DNA of 64,000 nt. Source: DATGLG01 sp035294245 (lineage in GTDB: Bacteria; Pseudomonadota; Alphaproteobacteria; JACZXZ01). Where the stretch lies: the NCBI GenBank assembly GCA_035294245.1, contig DATGLG010000065.1, positions 20,409 through 84,408 of the forward strand. Reading direction: 5' to 3'. Made by a program: the position numbers and the translations under genes. Shown piece after piece: positions 9,792 through 18,717 of this stretch. How positions within the stretch are numbered: position 1 is the first letter of the stretch; every line of letters starts with the position of its first letter. The notes below the pieces were generated by a model, which did not search any database, was not told the DNA's origin, and saw only the letters and a program-made list of their open reading frames with translations.

Positions 9792-10049
9792 CACGTCCTT
9801 GACCAGGCGAGCGCCGTTCCGCCCTGTTTTCGGCGCCGTCGAGGCGGCCGATGGTTAATCGGCCGGAGCGGAATCCCCAAGGGCCGGCTCCGTGCCGTCC
9901 GGCGGATTTAACGGTTTCCCAGCCCATATTCAACACCGCGCTAGGCGGCGACCCGGCGCCCTCTTCCGGCGGGCCGCGCTGGACGGGCCGGGGTCCCTCG
10001 GGCTACAAAGCGCCGTCCTATGCGCGAGCCGAGAGGGGGCGAAAGCGCC

Positions 10050-11999
10050 ATGTGCGGCATTGCCGGCTTACTCGACCGACGAAAATCGCTCTCGGAAGAT
10101 GCGTTGAAGGCCCGCGCGCGGGCCATGAACGACACCCTGAGCCATCGTGGCCCCGATGGCGACGGCTTCTGGGTCAGCGCCCCCGACGGCGTTGCCCTGG
10201 CCCATCGCCGCCTCGCCATCATCGATCTCTCGCCGGGCGGTGCCCAGCCGCAGATTTCCGGCGATGGACGCTTCGTCATCACCTATAACGGCGAGGTTTA
10301 TAATTACCGCGCACTTCGCCGGGAGCTCGAGGAGGGCGGTCAGCGCTTCCATACCGAGTCCGATACCGAGGTCATGCTGGCGAGCTTCTCCCGCTGGGGG
10401 ATCAAGGCGGCGGTCGAGCGTTTCATCGGCATGTTCGCTTTCGCTGTTTGGGACCGCCGGGAGCGCCTGCTCGTCCTGGTGCGTGACCGGCTCGGCATCA
10501 AGCCGATGTATTATGCCGACCTCGGCAGCCGCCTGCTCTTCGGCTCCGAGCTCAAGGCGTTGCGCGCCGACTCCACTTGGTCGCCGACCCTTGATCGCGA
10601 CGCCACCGCCGGATATTTCCGGCATGGCTATGTGCCGAGCCCGCTCACCATCTACCGGGAAGCGAGGAAATTGCCGCCAGGCCATATGCTGACTGTGGCC
10701 GAGGGCAAGCCGCCGGTCGTGGAAATGTATTGGGATGCCCGCCAGATCGCGATCGAGGGCGCGCGGCGCGCGGCACTGGGATCAATGGAGCCCGCGGAGG
10801 CGGTGGAGGCCTTGGACCGGCTGCTGCGCGATGCGGTGAGTCTGCGGATGATCGCAGATGTGCCGCTGGGCGCCTTTCTCTCTGGAGGGATCGATTCTTC
10901 GACGGTGGTGGCCCTCATGCAGGCCCAGAGCAACCGTCCCGTCCGCACCTTCTCGATCGGCTTCCGCGAGGCGAGCCATAACGAGGCGGCGCATGCCAAG
11001 GCTGTCGCTGGCCATCTCCGCACCGATCACACCGAGCTCTATGTCGAGCCGACCCATGCGCGCGAGCTCATTCCGCGCCTGCCGGAATGGTATGACGAGC
11101 CTTTTGCCGATTCGTCGCAACTCCCCACCTATCTCGTGGCGGAAATGGCGCGCCAGCACGTGACTGTCGCCCTCTCCGGCGATGGCGGTGACGAGGTCTT
11201 CGCCGGCTATAGTCGCTACTTCTGGACGGCCCGCTTCTGGCGCAATATTTCACTGGCGCCGGCGCCGCTCCGCAAGCTGGTCGCACTGATCGCGCGACTG
11301 CCGTCGGCGGCCGCGTGGGATTGCCTGTTCGGCTGCCTGCCGGGCCGGCTGCGCATCGAGCGTGGCGGCGAGCGGATGCACAATCTTGCCACCATACTCG
11401 AAGGCCTGAGCCCCGATGCCGTCTATCGGCACCTGATCAGCCTGTGGAAGTCGCCGGAAGAGGTGGTCGTTAGCGGCCGCGAGCCCGAGAGCATCCTCTG
11501 GGATAGAGCATTAGCGCAGGAGGTGCCGGAGCTCATTCCACGGCTCGAGCTCATTGATCTCGTCACCTACCTGCCCGACGACATCCTCACCAAGGTCGAC
11601 CGCGCCACCATGGCCGTGAGCCTCGAAGGGCGCGTGCCGCTCATCGATCATCGTGTCGTTGAGTTCGCAGCGACACTGCCCCTCGCCCTCAAGGTGCGAG
11701 ACGGACAGGGGAAATGGCTGCTGCGGCAGGTGCTTTCCCGCTACGTCCCGGACGCCCTGGTCGACCGGCCGAAGATGGGGTTCGGCGTCCCGATCGGGGA
11801 ATGGCTGCGCGGGCCCCTGCGGGCCTGGGCAGAGGAGTTGCTGGATCCGGCCAAGCTGCGCAGCGATGGGATCCTCCGCCCCGAGCCCATCACGCGGCTC
11901 TGGCAGGATCATCTGGCGGGTCGCCGCGACGGGCAGTATCCCCTCTGGGTCGTCCTCATGTTTCAAGCTTGGCGGCAGCGCTGGCCGACGCCGGTGTAG
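10050..11999 (+). CDS. asnB: Asparagine synthase (glutamine-hydrolysing)
   Basis: A 649-residue AsnB-type protein. The start is fixed by MCGIAGLL, where Cys2 is the glutaminase nucleophile. The class II amidotransferase domain includes AHRRLAIIDLSPGGAQP and NGEVYNYRALR; the synthetase domain carries the PP-loop SGGIDSS (about 281-287) and LSGDGGDEVFAGYSRY, with the later KVDRATMAVSLEGRVPL. Family members in glycan clusters often amidate sugar uronates; whether this one makes free asparagine or amidates a glycan is open. About 260 bases separate it from the divergent wbpB-like gene, enough for promoters. Confidence 0.9.
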   Translation: MCGIAGLLDRRKSLSEDALKARARAMNDTLSHRGPDGDGFWVSAPDGVALAHRRLAIIDLSPGGAQPQISGDGRFVITYNGEVYNYRALRRELEEGGQRFHTESDTEVMLASFSRWGIKAAVERFIGMFAFAVWDRRERLLVLVRDRLGIKPMYYADLGSRLLFGSELKALRADSTWSPTLDRDATAGYFRHGYVPSPLTIYREARKLPPGHMLTVAEGKPPVVEMYWDARQIAIEGARRAALGSMEPAEAVEALDRLLRDAVSLRMIADVPLGAFLSGGIDSSTVVALMQAQSNRPVRTFSIGFREASHNEAAHAKAVAGHLRTDHTELYVEPTHARELIPRLPEWYDEPFADSSQLPTYLVAEMARQHVTVALSGDGGDEVFAGYSRYFWTARFWRNISLAPAPLRKLVALIARLPSAAAWDCLFGCLPGRLRIERGGERMHNLATILEGLSPDAVYRHLISLWKSPEEVVVSGREPESILWDRALAQEVPELIPRLELIDLVTYLPDDILTKVDRATMAVSLEGRVPLIDHRVVEFAATLPLALKVRDGQGKWLLRQVLSRYVPDALVDRPKMGFGVPIGEWLRGPLRAWAEELLDPAKLRSDGILRPEPITRLWQDHLAGRRDGQYPLWVVLMFQAWRQRWPTPV

Positions 12000-12097
12000 A
12001 GGCACGACGCCCGGTCCGCGCAAAGCCAAGAAGTTAGTTGCAACTGATTTTCAATCTTGGGAGCGCCGGCGGTCGTCCGTGTTCCGCAACTGAGTGC

Positions 12098-12412
12098 TCA
12101 ACCGCCGATATAGCGCGTCGCGGTAATCGGACAGCCGCAGATCGGGCAAATCTCCGTCAGGGTGAGGAAGCTTCCCTTGGCGCCAGTTTCCTTGGCGAGC
12201 TTGGCATCCAACGTCGCGAGAATCTGCGCATGCAGAGCATCGCTCTTGCAGCGGTTGGCATAGGCGAGCCCGAGCCCGCTCTGCGGCGGGATCTTCTCGA
12301 TCGAGAACGCCGCTGCCCGACGGGCGCCGCCGAAAAGCGCGAAGCCGCCGCCCAATGCTGCGGTGCTCAGCAAAAAACCGCGCCGATCCAACAGCCTGTG
12401 AGTGTGAGTCAT
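12098..12412 (-). CDS. Small Tat-exported protein of unknown function
   Basis: A 104-residue protein with a twin-arginine signal: DRRGFLLSTAALGGG at about 9-23, then an Ala-rich region suggesting cleavage near residue 35. The mature part is about 70 residues with three cysteines, one at about 55 and a C-terminal CPICGC cluster that could bind a metal or form disulfides. No family recognised. It stands alone between convergent asnB and the divergent M16 peptidase. Confidence 0.7.
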   Translation of the reverse strand: MTHTHRLLDRRGFLLSTAALGGGFALFGGARRAAAFSIEKIPPQSGLGLAYANRCKSDALHAQILATLDAKLAKETGAKGSFLTLTEICPICGCPITATRYIGG

Positions 12413-12673
12413 CGAATCGCCCTTCCCACCTGCGCACTTCGAGGATCACCCAAGTTTAAATAGGACCCTGCCGTCAGGCAACAGCGACACAGCGACGCCG
12501 ATTCGGGTTGATATCGCGTAAACTTGATGCTTTGAGACTTGAAGAAGCCTGCGTTCGAGTTCACCTAATCGGCGCGCCCTTTCACGTTCGTAGGGCGGTC
12601 TGAAAAATCGCGGCGGGATTCTGAATACCTGTTCACCTGCCGATTGCCCCGTCTCTCGTCCGAAGAGGTCCCC

Positions 12674-15403
12674 ATGGTTATGGTTTCACGGAGCCGCGGA
12701 TATCCGCGTCCCCGCAGTCTCCCCGGCTTTTCCGGCCTCTTCCGCTTCGGCCTGGCTCTGATGGTATTTGCCACGACGGCTGTGGCCGCTGCGGCCCAGG
12801 AGCCTGGCGGTGCCGGAGAGACTCAGATTCTGCGAGCGACATTGGAAAACGGGCTCCGGGTCATCCTCGTCCGCAATCGCTTGGCGCCGGTCGTGACGAC
12901 AGGCGTCAATTATCTCGTCGGCGCCGACGAGACGCCCCCGGGCTTTCCCGGCATGGCGCATGCCCAGGAGCATATGATGTTTCGCGGCAGTCCGGGGCTT
13001 TCCGCCGAAGCGCTCGCCAATATCGGCGCCGTGATGGGGGGCCGCTTTGACGCCGATACGCGGCAAACGGTGACCCAGTATTTCTTCACGGTGCCTGCCG
13101 AAGACCTCGACGTGGCGCTCCATATCGAGGCTCTGCGCATGCGCGACGTCGACGACGCGCAAGCGGATTGGGAGAAGGAGCGCGGAGCTATCGAGCAGGA
13201 GGTGACCCAGGACCTCTCGAGCCCACGTTACGTGCTGCAGACCAGATTGCGCGAAGCACTCTTCGCCGGAACACCTTATGCTCATGACGCGCTTGGCACG
13301 ATTGCCTCGTTCAACAAGACGACCGGGGCCATGCTCAAGACCTTCCATGAGAAATGGTATGCGCCGAACAACGCCGTGCTGATCGTGGTCGGCGATCTCG
13401 ATCCCGCGGCGACGCTCGCCAAGGTGAAGACGCTGTTCGAGAGCATTCCGTCGAAGAAGCTTCCCGCTCGTCCCGAGGTTAAGCTCCAGCCCGTCAAGGC
13501 GCAGTCCCTCAGCCTTGCGAGCGATCTTTCCTATGGTCTGAGCGTGGTGGCCTTCCGCATGCCCGGCCTCGACAGCCCGGATTACGCCGCGATCGAGGTC
13601 CTCGCGGACGTGCTCTCGAGCCAGCGCGGCGAGCTCTATGGCCTGGTGCCCCAGGGCAAGGCGCTGAGCACCGACTTCTCCTTGGACTCCCTGCCCAAGG
13701 CGAGCCTCGGCTATGCCGTTGCCGCCTTTCCCGCCGGCGGCGATGCAAAAGCCGTTGCACAGGACGTGAGGGCGGCTCTCGCGGGCATCGCAAAGGCCGG
13801 CGTATCGGCCGATCTCGTCGAAGCAGCCAAGCGGCAGGAGCGGCGCGCCGCGGAATTCGCCAAGAACTCGATCTCGGGCCTCGCCGAGGTGTGGTCCGAG
13901 GCGGTTGCGGTCGATGGACTCCATTCGCCCGACGACGATCTCGCGCGCATCGACAAGGTGACCGTTGCGGATGTGAACCGGGTCGCGCGGCAATATCTCG
14001 ATTTCTCCCACGCGGTCACCGCGGTGCTTCTGCCGCAGGGCTCGGGCAAGCCCGTCGCGTCCCAAGGCTTCGGCGGGCGCGAAAGCATCGCGCTTGCCGC
14101 CGCCAAGCCCGCGCCCTTGCCCGATTGGGCGCAGCAGGCGCTGGGCCGCCTGAGCGTTCCCGAGTCGACCTTGCATCCGATGGTCACCAAGCTCGAGAAT
14201 GGCATCACCCTCATTGTGCAGCCGGAGGACGTGAGCGACACGGTGACCGTCGTCGGCCATGTCGAGAACCGGCCCGATCTCCAAGTGCCGAAAGGGAAAG
14301 AGGGCATGTCCCAGGTGCTCGACGAGCTCTTCTCCTATGGCAGCGAGAGCCTCGATCGCATCGCCTTCCAGCGCGCGCTCGACGAGATCGGCGCCGACGA
14401 GCAGGCCGGGACGGATTTCTCGCTGCACGTGCTTGCCGACGGCTTTGAGCGGGGTACGGCCCTTCTCGCCGATAACGAGCTCCATCCCGCCTTTCCCGCT
14501 CAGGCCTTCACGATCGTGCGGCAGCAGGTGGCGCAGTCCGTCGCCGGCCGTCTCAAGAGCCCGGGCTATCTTGCCTCGCGCGCGCTCCACGCCGCTATCT
14601 TCCCCGAAGGCGATCCCACATTGCGGCAGGCGCTGCCCGAGACCGTCGACAGCATCACGCTCGACGATCTGCGCGCCTATTACAAATCCGCCTTCCGCCC
14701 CGATCTCACCACCATCGTCGTGATGGGCAAGGTGACACCGGAGCAGGCGAAGTCTGTGATCGAGAAGTATTTCGGTGCCTGGCGCGCCGAAGGCCCCAAG
14801 CCCGCAACCGACCTTCCGGCCGTCCCTCTGAGCAAGGCCTCGACGGTGGCCGTGCCGGATGCCAGTCGCGTGCAGGACAAGGTGACGCTTGCCGAGACGA
14901 TCGGCATCGATCGCGCCAATCCCGATTACTACGCGCTCAAGCTCGGCAACAACGTGCTGGGTGGCGCCTTCTATTCGACGCGTCTCTACCGCGACCTGCG
15001 GATGAACAACGGCCTTGTTTATTTCGTCGGCTCCTATTTTGCCGTCGGCAAGACGCGTGGCCTTTATCTTGTCGAATATGCCTGCGATCCGAAGAACGTC
15101 TCAAAGGTTCAGGCGATCGTCGCGCGCGAGCTCATGGACATGCGCAGCAAGCCCGTAAGCACCGACGAGCTTCAGCAGGCCAAGGCGATTCTGCTGCGCA
15201 CGATCCCGCTCGACGAGGCGGATGTGGACGGCATCGCCCAGGGCTTTCTCGATCGCGTGCATTTGGGCCTGCCACTCGATGAGCCGCTGGTGGCGGCGCG
15301 GCATTACGTGGCGCTCGACGCCAACGCCGTGCGAGCCGCTTTCGCCAAATGGCTGCGGCCGGATGATCTCGCGCGCGTGAGCCAGGGGCCGATGCCACGT
15401 TAG
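12674..15403 (+). CDS. M16 family zinc peptidase, double domain
   Basis: A 909-residue exported protein (signal peptide about 1-39, ending VAAAAQ). The N-terminal M16 half has the inverted zinc site HAQEH (residues 96-100) with the downstream glutamate in ERGAIEQEV. The second half (about 490-909) has the same fold but no HxxEH, as usual for the non-catalytic half that completes the chamber. Bacterial members degrade peptides in the periplasm. The start has AGAGG five bases upstream; an upstream in-frame start at 12644 is less likely. Confidence 0.88.
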   Translation: MVMVSRSRGYPRPRSLPGFSGLFRFGLALMVFATTAVAAAAQEPGGAGETQILRATLENGLRVILVRNRLAPVVTTGVNYLVGADETPPGFPGMAHAQEHMMFRGSPGLSAEALANIGAVMGGRFDADTRQTVTQYFFTVPAEDLDVALHIEALRMRDVDDAQADWEKERGAIEQEVTQDLSSPRYVLQTRLREALFAGTPYAHDALGTIASFNKTTGAMLKTFHEKWYAPNNAVLIVVGDLDPAATLAKVKTLFESIPSKKLPARPEVKLQPVKAQSLSLASDLSYGLSVVAFRMPGLDSPDYAAIEVLADVLSSQRGELYGLVPQGKALSTDFSLDSLPKASLGYAVAAFPAGGDAKAVAQDVRAALAGIAKAGVSADLVEAAKRQERRAAEFAKNSISGLAEVWSEAVAVDGLHSPDDDLARIDKVTVADVNRVARQYLDFSHAVTAVLLPQGSGKPVASQGFGGRESIALAAAKPAPLPDWAQQALGRLSVPESTLHPMVTKLENGITLIVQPEDVSDTVTVVGHVENRPDLQVPKGKEGMSQVLDELFSYGSESLDRIAFQRALDEIGADEQAGTDFSLHVLADGFERGTALLADNELHPAFPAQAFTIVRQQVAQSVAGRLKSPGYLASRALHAAIFPEGDPTLRQALPETVDSITLDDLRAYYKSAFRPDLTTIVVMGKVTPEQAKSVIEKYFGAWRAEGPKPATDLPAVPLSKASTVAVPDASRVQDKVTLAETIGIDRANPDYYALKLGNNVLGGAFYSTRLYRDLRMNNGLVYFVGSYFAVGKTRGLYLVEYACDPKNVSKVQAIVARELMDMRSKPVSTDELQQAKAILLRTIPLDEADVDGIAQGFLDRVHLGLPLDEPLVAARHYVALDANAVRAAFAKWLRPDDLARVSQGPMPR

Positions 15404-15476
15404 GCCTGCCGCGGCTTGCCGGAGCCGGCGCGGCCCGCCATGATACGTCTCCCATCAGGCGGGCGAGGAGGCAGGC

Positions 15477-16409
15477 GTGGCGGGCGAGCTCGAAGGAAGG
15501 GTCGCCGTCGTCAGTGGCGGCGGGCGCGGCATCGGCAAGGCGATTGTCGAGATGCTCCATGGTCGGGGCGCCAGCGTGGTGATCGCCGATAATGGCGCCG
15601 GCATCGACGGCAATGGCGGCAGTCCGGCGGTTGCACGGGACTTGGCAACAGCGCTCGGCGCGCGCGCGGCGGCGTTCGGCGAAAGCGTCGCCAGCCCGTC
15701 CGCCGCCGCCGCGGCGATCGAGCTCGCTGTCAAGCGCTTCGGCGACATCGACATTCTGGTCAACAACGCCGCCATTCTCAGGGATGCCTTCATCTTCAAG
15801 GGAAATGCCGGTGACTGGGATGCCGTCATTCGCAACAATCTCTCGGCTGCCTATTACCTGATGGCCGCGGCGACGCCGCTCATGCGCGAGGCGGCCAAGG
15901 CCGGCCGCGGCGGCGAATGGGGGCGCATCGTGAACATCGTCTCGACGGCGGGCCTCTACGGCAATTACGGCCAGGCGAGCTATGGCAGCGCCAAGGGCGG
16001 GCTCGTGGCCCTCTCGCGCATCGCCGCCCTCGATCTTGCGCGGAACGGCATCACCAGCAACGCGGTCGCACCCTTTGCGGCGACGCGCGTGACGGAGATC
16101 ATCAAGCCCGCGAATGACACCCAGGCGGCCTACAAGGCGCGAGCACTCAAGATCTCGCCCAAGCATGTCGCGACCTTCGTCGCCTATCTTTGCAGCCCGG
16201 CGGCCCAGAAGGTGACGGGGCAGCTCTTCGGTGTGCGCGGCCGCGAGATCTTCCTCTTCTCCCAGCCGAGGCCCGTCGCCCGGATCGTCAACGCGCATGG
16301 CGACTGGACGCCCGAGGCGCTGGCACAGGCGGCTGCCGAGGGATTCGCGGACAAGTACACACCGCTCTCGACCGATCTTGAGGCTTTCAACACGGAGCCG
16401 GTGGTATAG
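15477..16409 (+). CDS. SDR oxidoreductase, multifunctional-enzyme-2-like
   Basis: A 310-residue short-chain dehydrogenase starting with GTG behind GAGGAGG. The cofactor motif is GGGRGIGK (about 14-21) and the catalytic Ser/Tyr/Lys are in NIVSTAGLYG and SYGSAKGG. The tail of about 60 residues after KVTGQLFG (RIVNAHGDWTPEAL, TPLSTDLEAFN) resembles the SDR domain of peroxisomal multifunctional enzyme type 2, i.e. (3R)-hydroxyacyl-CoA dehydrogenases. It precedes the gentisate dioxygenase by 79 bases on the same strand, so a shared catabolic pathway is plausible but not shown. Confidence 0.8.
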   Translation: MAGELEGRVAVVSGGGRGIGKAIVEMLHGRGASVVIADNGAGIDGNGGSPAVARDLATALGARAAAFGESVASPSAAAAAIELAVKRFGDIDILVNNAAILRDAFIFKGNAGDWDAVIRNNLSAAYYLMAAATPLMREAAKAGRGGEWGRIVNIVSTAGLYGNYGQASYGSAKGGLVALSRIAALDLARNGITSNAVAPFAATRVTEIIKPANDTQAAYKARALKISPKHVATFVAYLCSPAAQKVTGQLFGVRGREIFLFSQPRPVARIVNAHGDWTPEALAQAAAEGFADKYTPLSTDLEAFNTEPVV

Positions 16410-16488
16410 CGGAGAGGTTGCGAGGGATAGGCGCCTCGCCTCGAGATATGCCAGAATCGATGTGTAGGGCCGAAGCGGAGGAGATGGG

Positions 16489-17544
16489 ATGGAAGTGGAA
16501 CCCCAAAGGACCCCGGAGCGGGACGCCTATTACGCCCGCATCGGCCGGGACGATCTCGCGCCCCTGTGGCAGGTGCTGAAGGGGCTGGTGCCGAAGGAGC
16601 CGAGCGTCCGCGAGGTGCCCAAGCTCTGGCGCTACGACGCGATCCGACCGTTCATCATGGAGGCGGGGCGCCTGATTACCGCGAAGGAGGCGGAGCGGCG
16701 CGTCCTCGTGCTCGAGAATCCGGCGCTCAAGGGCGAATCCCGCATTACCTCGAGCCTCTATGCCGGGCTTCAGCTCATCCTTCCCGGCGAGGTCGCGCGC
16801 AGCCATCGCCATGCGGCCTCGGCGTTGCGCTTCATCATCGAGGGCAAGGGCGCCTATACGGCAGTCGATGGCGAGAAGACGATCATGTCGGAGGGCGACT
16901 TCGTCATTACCCCGCCCTGGACCTGGCACGACCACGGCAACGAGGGCGATAAGCCCATGGTGTGGATGGACGGGCTCGATGTGCCGCTCGTGAATTTCCT
17001 CAACACCGGCTTCATGGAGCCCTATCCCGAGGAGATGCAGCCGCTCAGGCGGTCCGAGGGCGATTCGCTCGCCCGCTACGGCCAGGGGCTCCTCCCCGAC
17101 GGCTATGCGACGACGGGCAAGTGCTCGCCTGTCTTCAATTATCCCTATGCGCGCACGCGCGATGCGCTCGAGGCCATGCGCCACGCCGATGAATGGGATG
17201 CCTGTCACGGTCTCAAGCTACGCTACGTCAATCCGGTCAATGGCGATCATGCGATGCCGACGATCGGCACCTTCATGCAACTTCTGCCGCGCGGGTTCAG
17301 CGCCGTGCCCTATCGCTCCACCGACGGCACCGTCTTCGCCTGCGTCGAAGGGCGGGGGCGCACACGAATCGGCGAGATTGTTCTCGAATGGGGACCGCGC
17401 GATGTCTTCGTGGTGCCGAGCTGGCATTGGTACCGCCACGAGCCCGAGGAGGATGCGGTGCTGTTCAGCTTTTCCGATCGGCCCGTGCAGGAGAAGCTCG
17501 GCCTCTGGCGCGAGCAGCGCGGCAACCAAATGCCGCGCGCCTGA
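16489..17544 (+). CDS. Gentisate 1,2-dioxygenase
   Basis: A 351-residue bicupin. The first cupin has the iron site HRH (SHRHAASALRFIIEG, about 105) and the distal histidine in WTWHDHG; the second cupin holds VEGRGRTRIGE and the degenerate site PSWHWYRHEP. Length and the FMEPYPEEMQP segment fit gentisate 1,2-dioxygenases, which open gentisate to maleylpyruvate. Related 1-hydroxy-2-naphthoate and salicylate dioxygenases share this fold, so the substrate is not certain. The maleylpyruvate isomerase and hydrolase are not nearby. Confidence 0.82.
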   Translation: MEVEPQRTPERDAYYARIGRDDLAPLWQVLKGLVPKEPSVREVPKLWRYDAIRPFIMEAGRLITAKEAERRVLVLENPALKGESRITSSLYAGLQLILPGEVARSHRHAASALRFIIEGKGAYTAVDGEKTIMSEGDFVITPPWTWHDHGNEGDKPMVWMDGLDVPLVNFLNTGFMEPYPEEMQPLRRSEGDSLARYGQGLLPDGYATTGKCSPVFNYPYARTRDALEAMRHADEWDACHGLKLRYVNPVNGDHAMPTIGTFMQLLPRGFSAVPYRSTDGTVFACVEGRGRTRIGEIVLEWGPRDVFVVPSWHWYRHEPEEDAVLFSFSDRPVQEKLGLWREQRGNQMPRA

Positions 17545-18119
17545 TGATGCAGACTGCGGCGCTCGTGGCGCAGGCTCCCGCACTCGGCGCCGTTGCGCGC
17601 TTCGCCGAGCAGATCCGCCGGATTTCCTGGTTTGTCGCCGTGGGCGAGCCGCTCCTCGAGGCCGAGCTGGCCGACGCTCGCGCCTACCTCGCCGCTCTCG
17701 GCTTCGCCGAAGCCTCCGTCGCCGCGGTGACGAATTGGGCCGAAGCCGAGCGCTGCGTGCGCGATCTCCGGTGGGATCGTGGCTGGTGGGCTGCCGAGGA
17801 GGAGCTGCGCCGCGAGCTCCTCACCCATGTGCGCGGCGATGGCGCCGCCAAAGCGCTGATGGCGGCGCTCACCGGCGTGACCAGCGAGGCGACGGCGGTC
17901 CTCCTTGGCATGGCCTCGACGGCGGCCTTGCGCCGCGGCATTGCGCAGCAAGCGATCGACTCGGTTGCGGCTGGAGCGGCGACGCAGGCCTGCTATCAGG
18001 CGGCCCTGGCTCTTGCGGCAGCTGCGGGCGACGACCACCCCTTCGCGCTCAAGCTGCGCCTCTTCGTGGCGGGCCACTGGCCGCTCGGGCTCGTGGACGG
18101 CTGCTTTTACGTCTTTTGA
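17544..18119 (+). CDS. Hypothetical protein coupled to gentisate dioxygenase
   Basis: A 191-residue, alanine-rich, mostly helical protein. Its ATG (17544; a second ATG follows at once) overlaps the dioxygenase stop (TGATG), so the genes are translationally coupled. A tryptophan-rich stretch (RWDRGWWAAEEELRREL, about 72-88) is the only distinctive segment; there is no signal peptide, membrane span or motif I recognise. The next gene starts 11 bases downstream, suggesting one transcript. Function unknown. Confidence 0.7.
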   Translation: MMQTAALVAQAPALGAVARFAEQIRRISWFVAVGEPLLEAELADARAYLAALGFAEASVAAVTNWAEAERCVRDLRWDRGWWAAEEELRRELLTHVRGDGAAKALMAALTGVTSEATAVLLGMASTAALRRGIAQQAIDSVAAGAATQACYQAALALAAAAGDDHPFALKLRLFVAGHWPLGLVDGCFYVF

Positions 18120-18130
18120 CAAGCCGCCCG

Positions 18131-18706
18131 ATGACGCCCGATGACCTCCTTGCCTTCTGGTTCGGTGCCCCACCGGGGAGCCCAACCTACGGCCGATCAC
18201 GGGAGATCTGGTTCGAGAAGGACGCCGCGTTCGATGCGGCGTGCCGAATGCAGATGGGCGCTGCCCATGAAGAGGCGGCAATGGGGCGGCTCGATCATTG
18301 GGCGGAAACGCCACGAGGCGCGCTCGCCCTTGTGCTCCTGCTCGATCAGGCGCCGCGCAATCTCTTCCGCGGCGATCCTCGCGCCTTCGCGACCGACGCG
18401 AAGGCGCGCGCCCTGGCCGATGCCGCTATTGCGCGCGGCTTCGATCGGGGATTGCTGCCGACGGAGCGGATGTTTCTTTATCTTCCCTTCGAGCACAGCG
18501 AAGCGCTCGCCGATCAGGAGCGCGCCCTCGAACTCTTTGCCGAGCTCAACACCTTGCCGGAGACCGCGGGGATTCTCGCCATTGTGCGCCGGCATCACGA
18601 TATCATCGCCCGCTTCGGGCGCTTCCCTCATCGCAATGCGGTGCTCGGTCGCATCACCACGGCCGAGGAGGCCGCTTTCCTGCGTGAGCCCAATTCGTCC
18701 TTCTGA
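18131..18706 (+). CDS. DUF924 family protein
   Basis: A 191-residue protein of the DUF924 family (TPR-like alpha fold): LLAFWFGAPPG at the start, the conserved LLLDQAPRNLFRGDPRAFATD (about 69-89) and FLYLPFEHSE (about 117-126), ending with FPHRNAVLGR. Members are widespread and uncharacterised. The start at 18131 lies 11 bases after the preceding gene; frames extending far upstream are shadows of that gene. Confidence 0.85.
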   Translation: MTPDDLLAFWFGAPPGSPTYGRSREIWFEKDAAFDAACRMQMGAAHEEAAMGRLDHWAETPRGALALVLLLDQAPRNLFRGDPRAFATDAKARALADAAIARGFDRGLLPTERMFLYLPFEHSEALADQERALELFAELNTLPETAGILAIVRRHHDIIARFGRFPHRNAVLGRITTAEEAAFLREPNSSF

Positions 18707-18717
18707 CGCTGTCGGCC

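Noticed and set aside
12050..12070. AGTTGCAACT palindrome and T-rich bases after asnB
   Set aside because: No loop and weak tract; not a convincing terminator.
12686..14590. A 634-codon minus-strand open frame
   Set aside because: Antisense to the M16 peptidase, which has a zinc motif and signal peptide; no protein features in the reverse frame.
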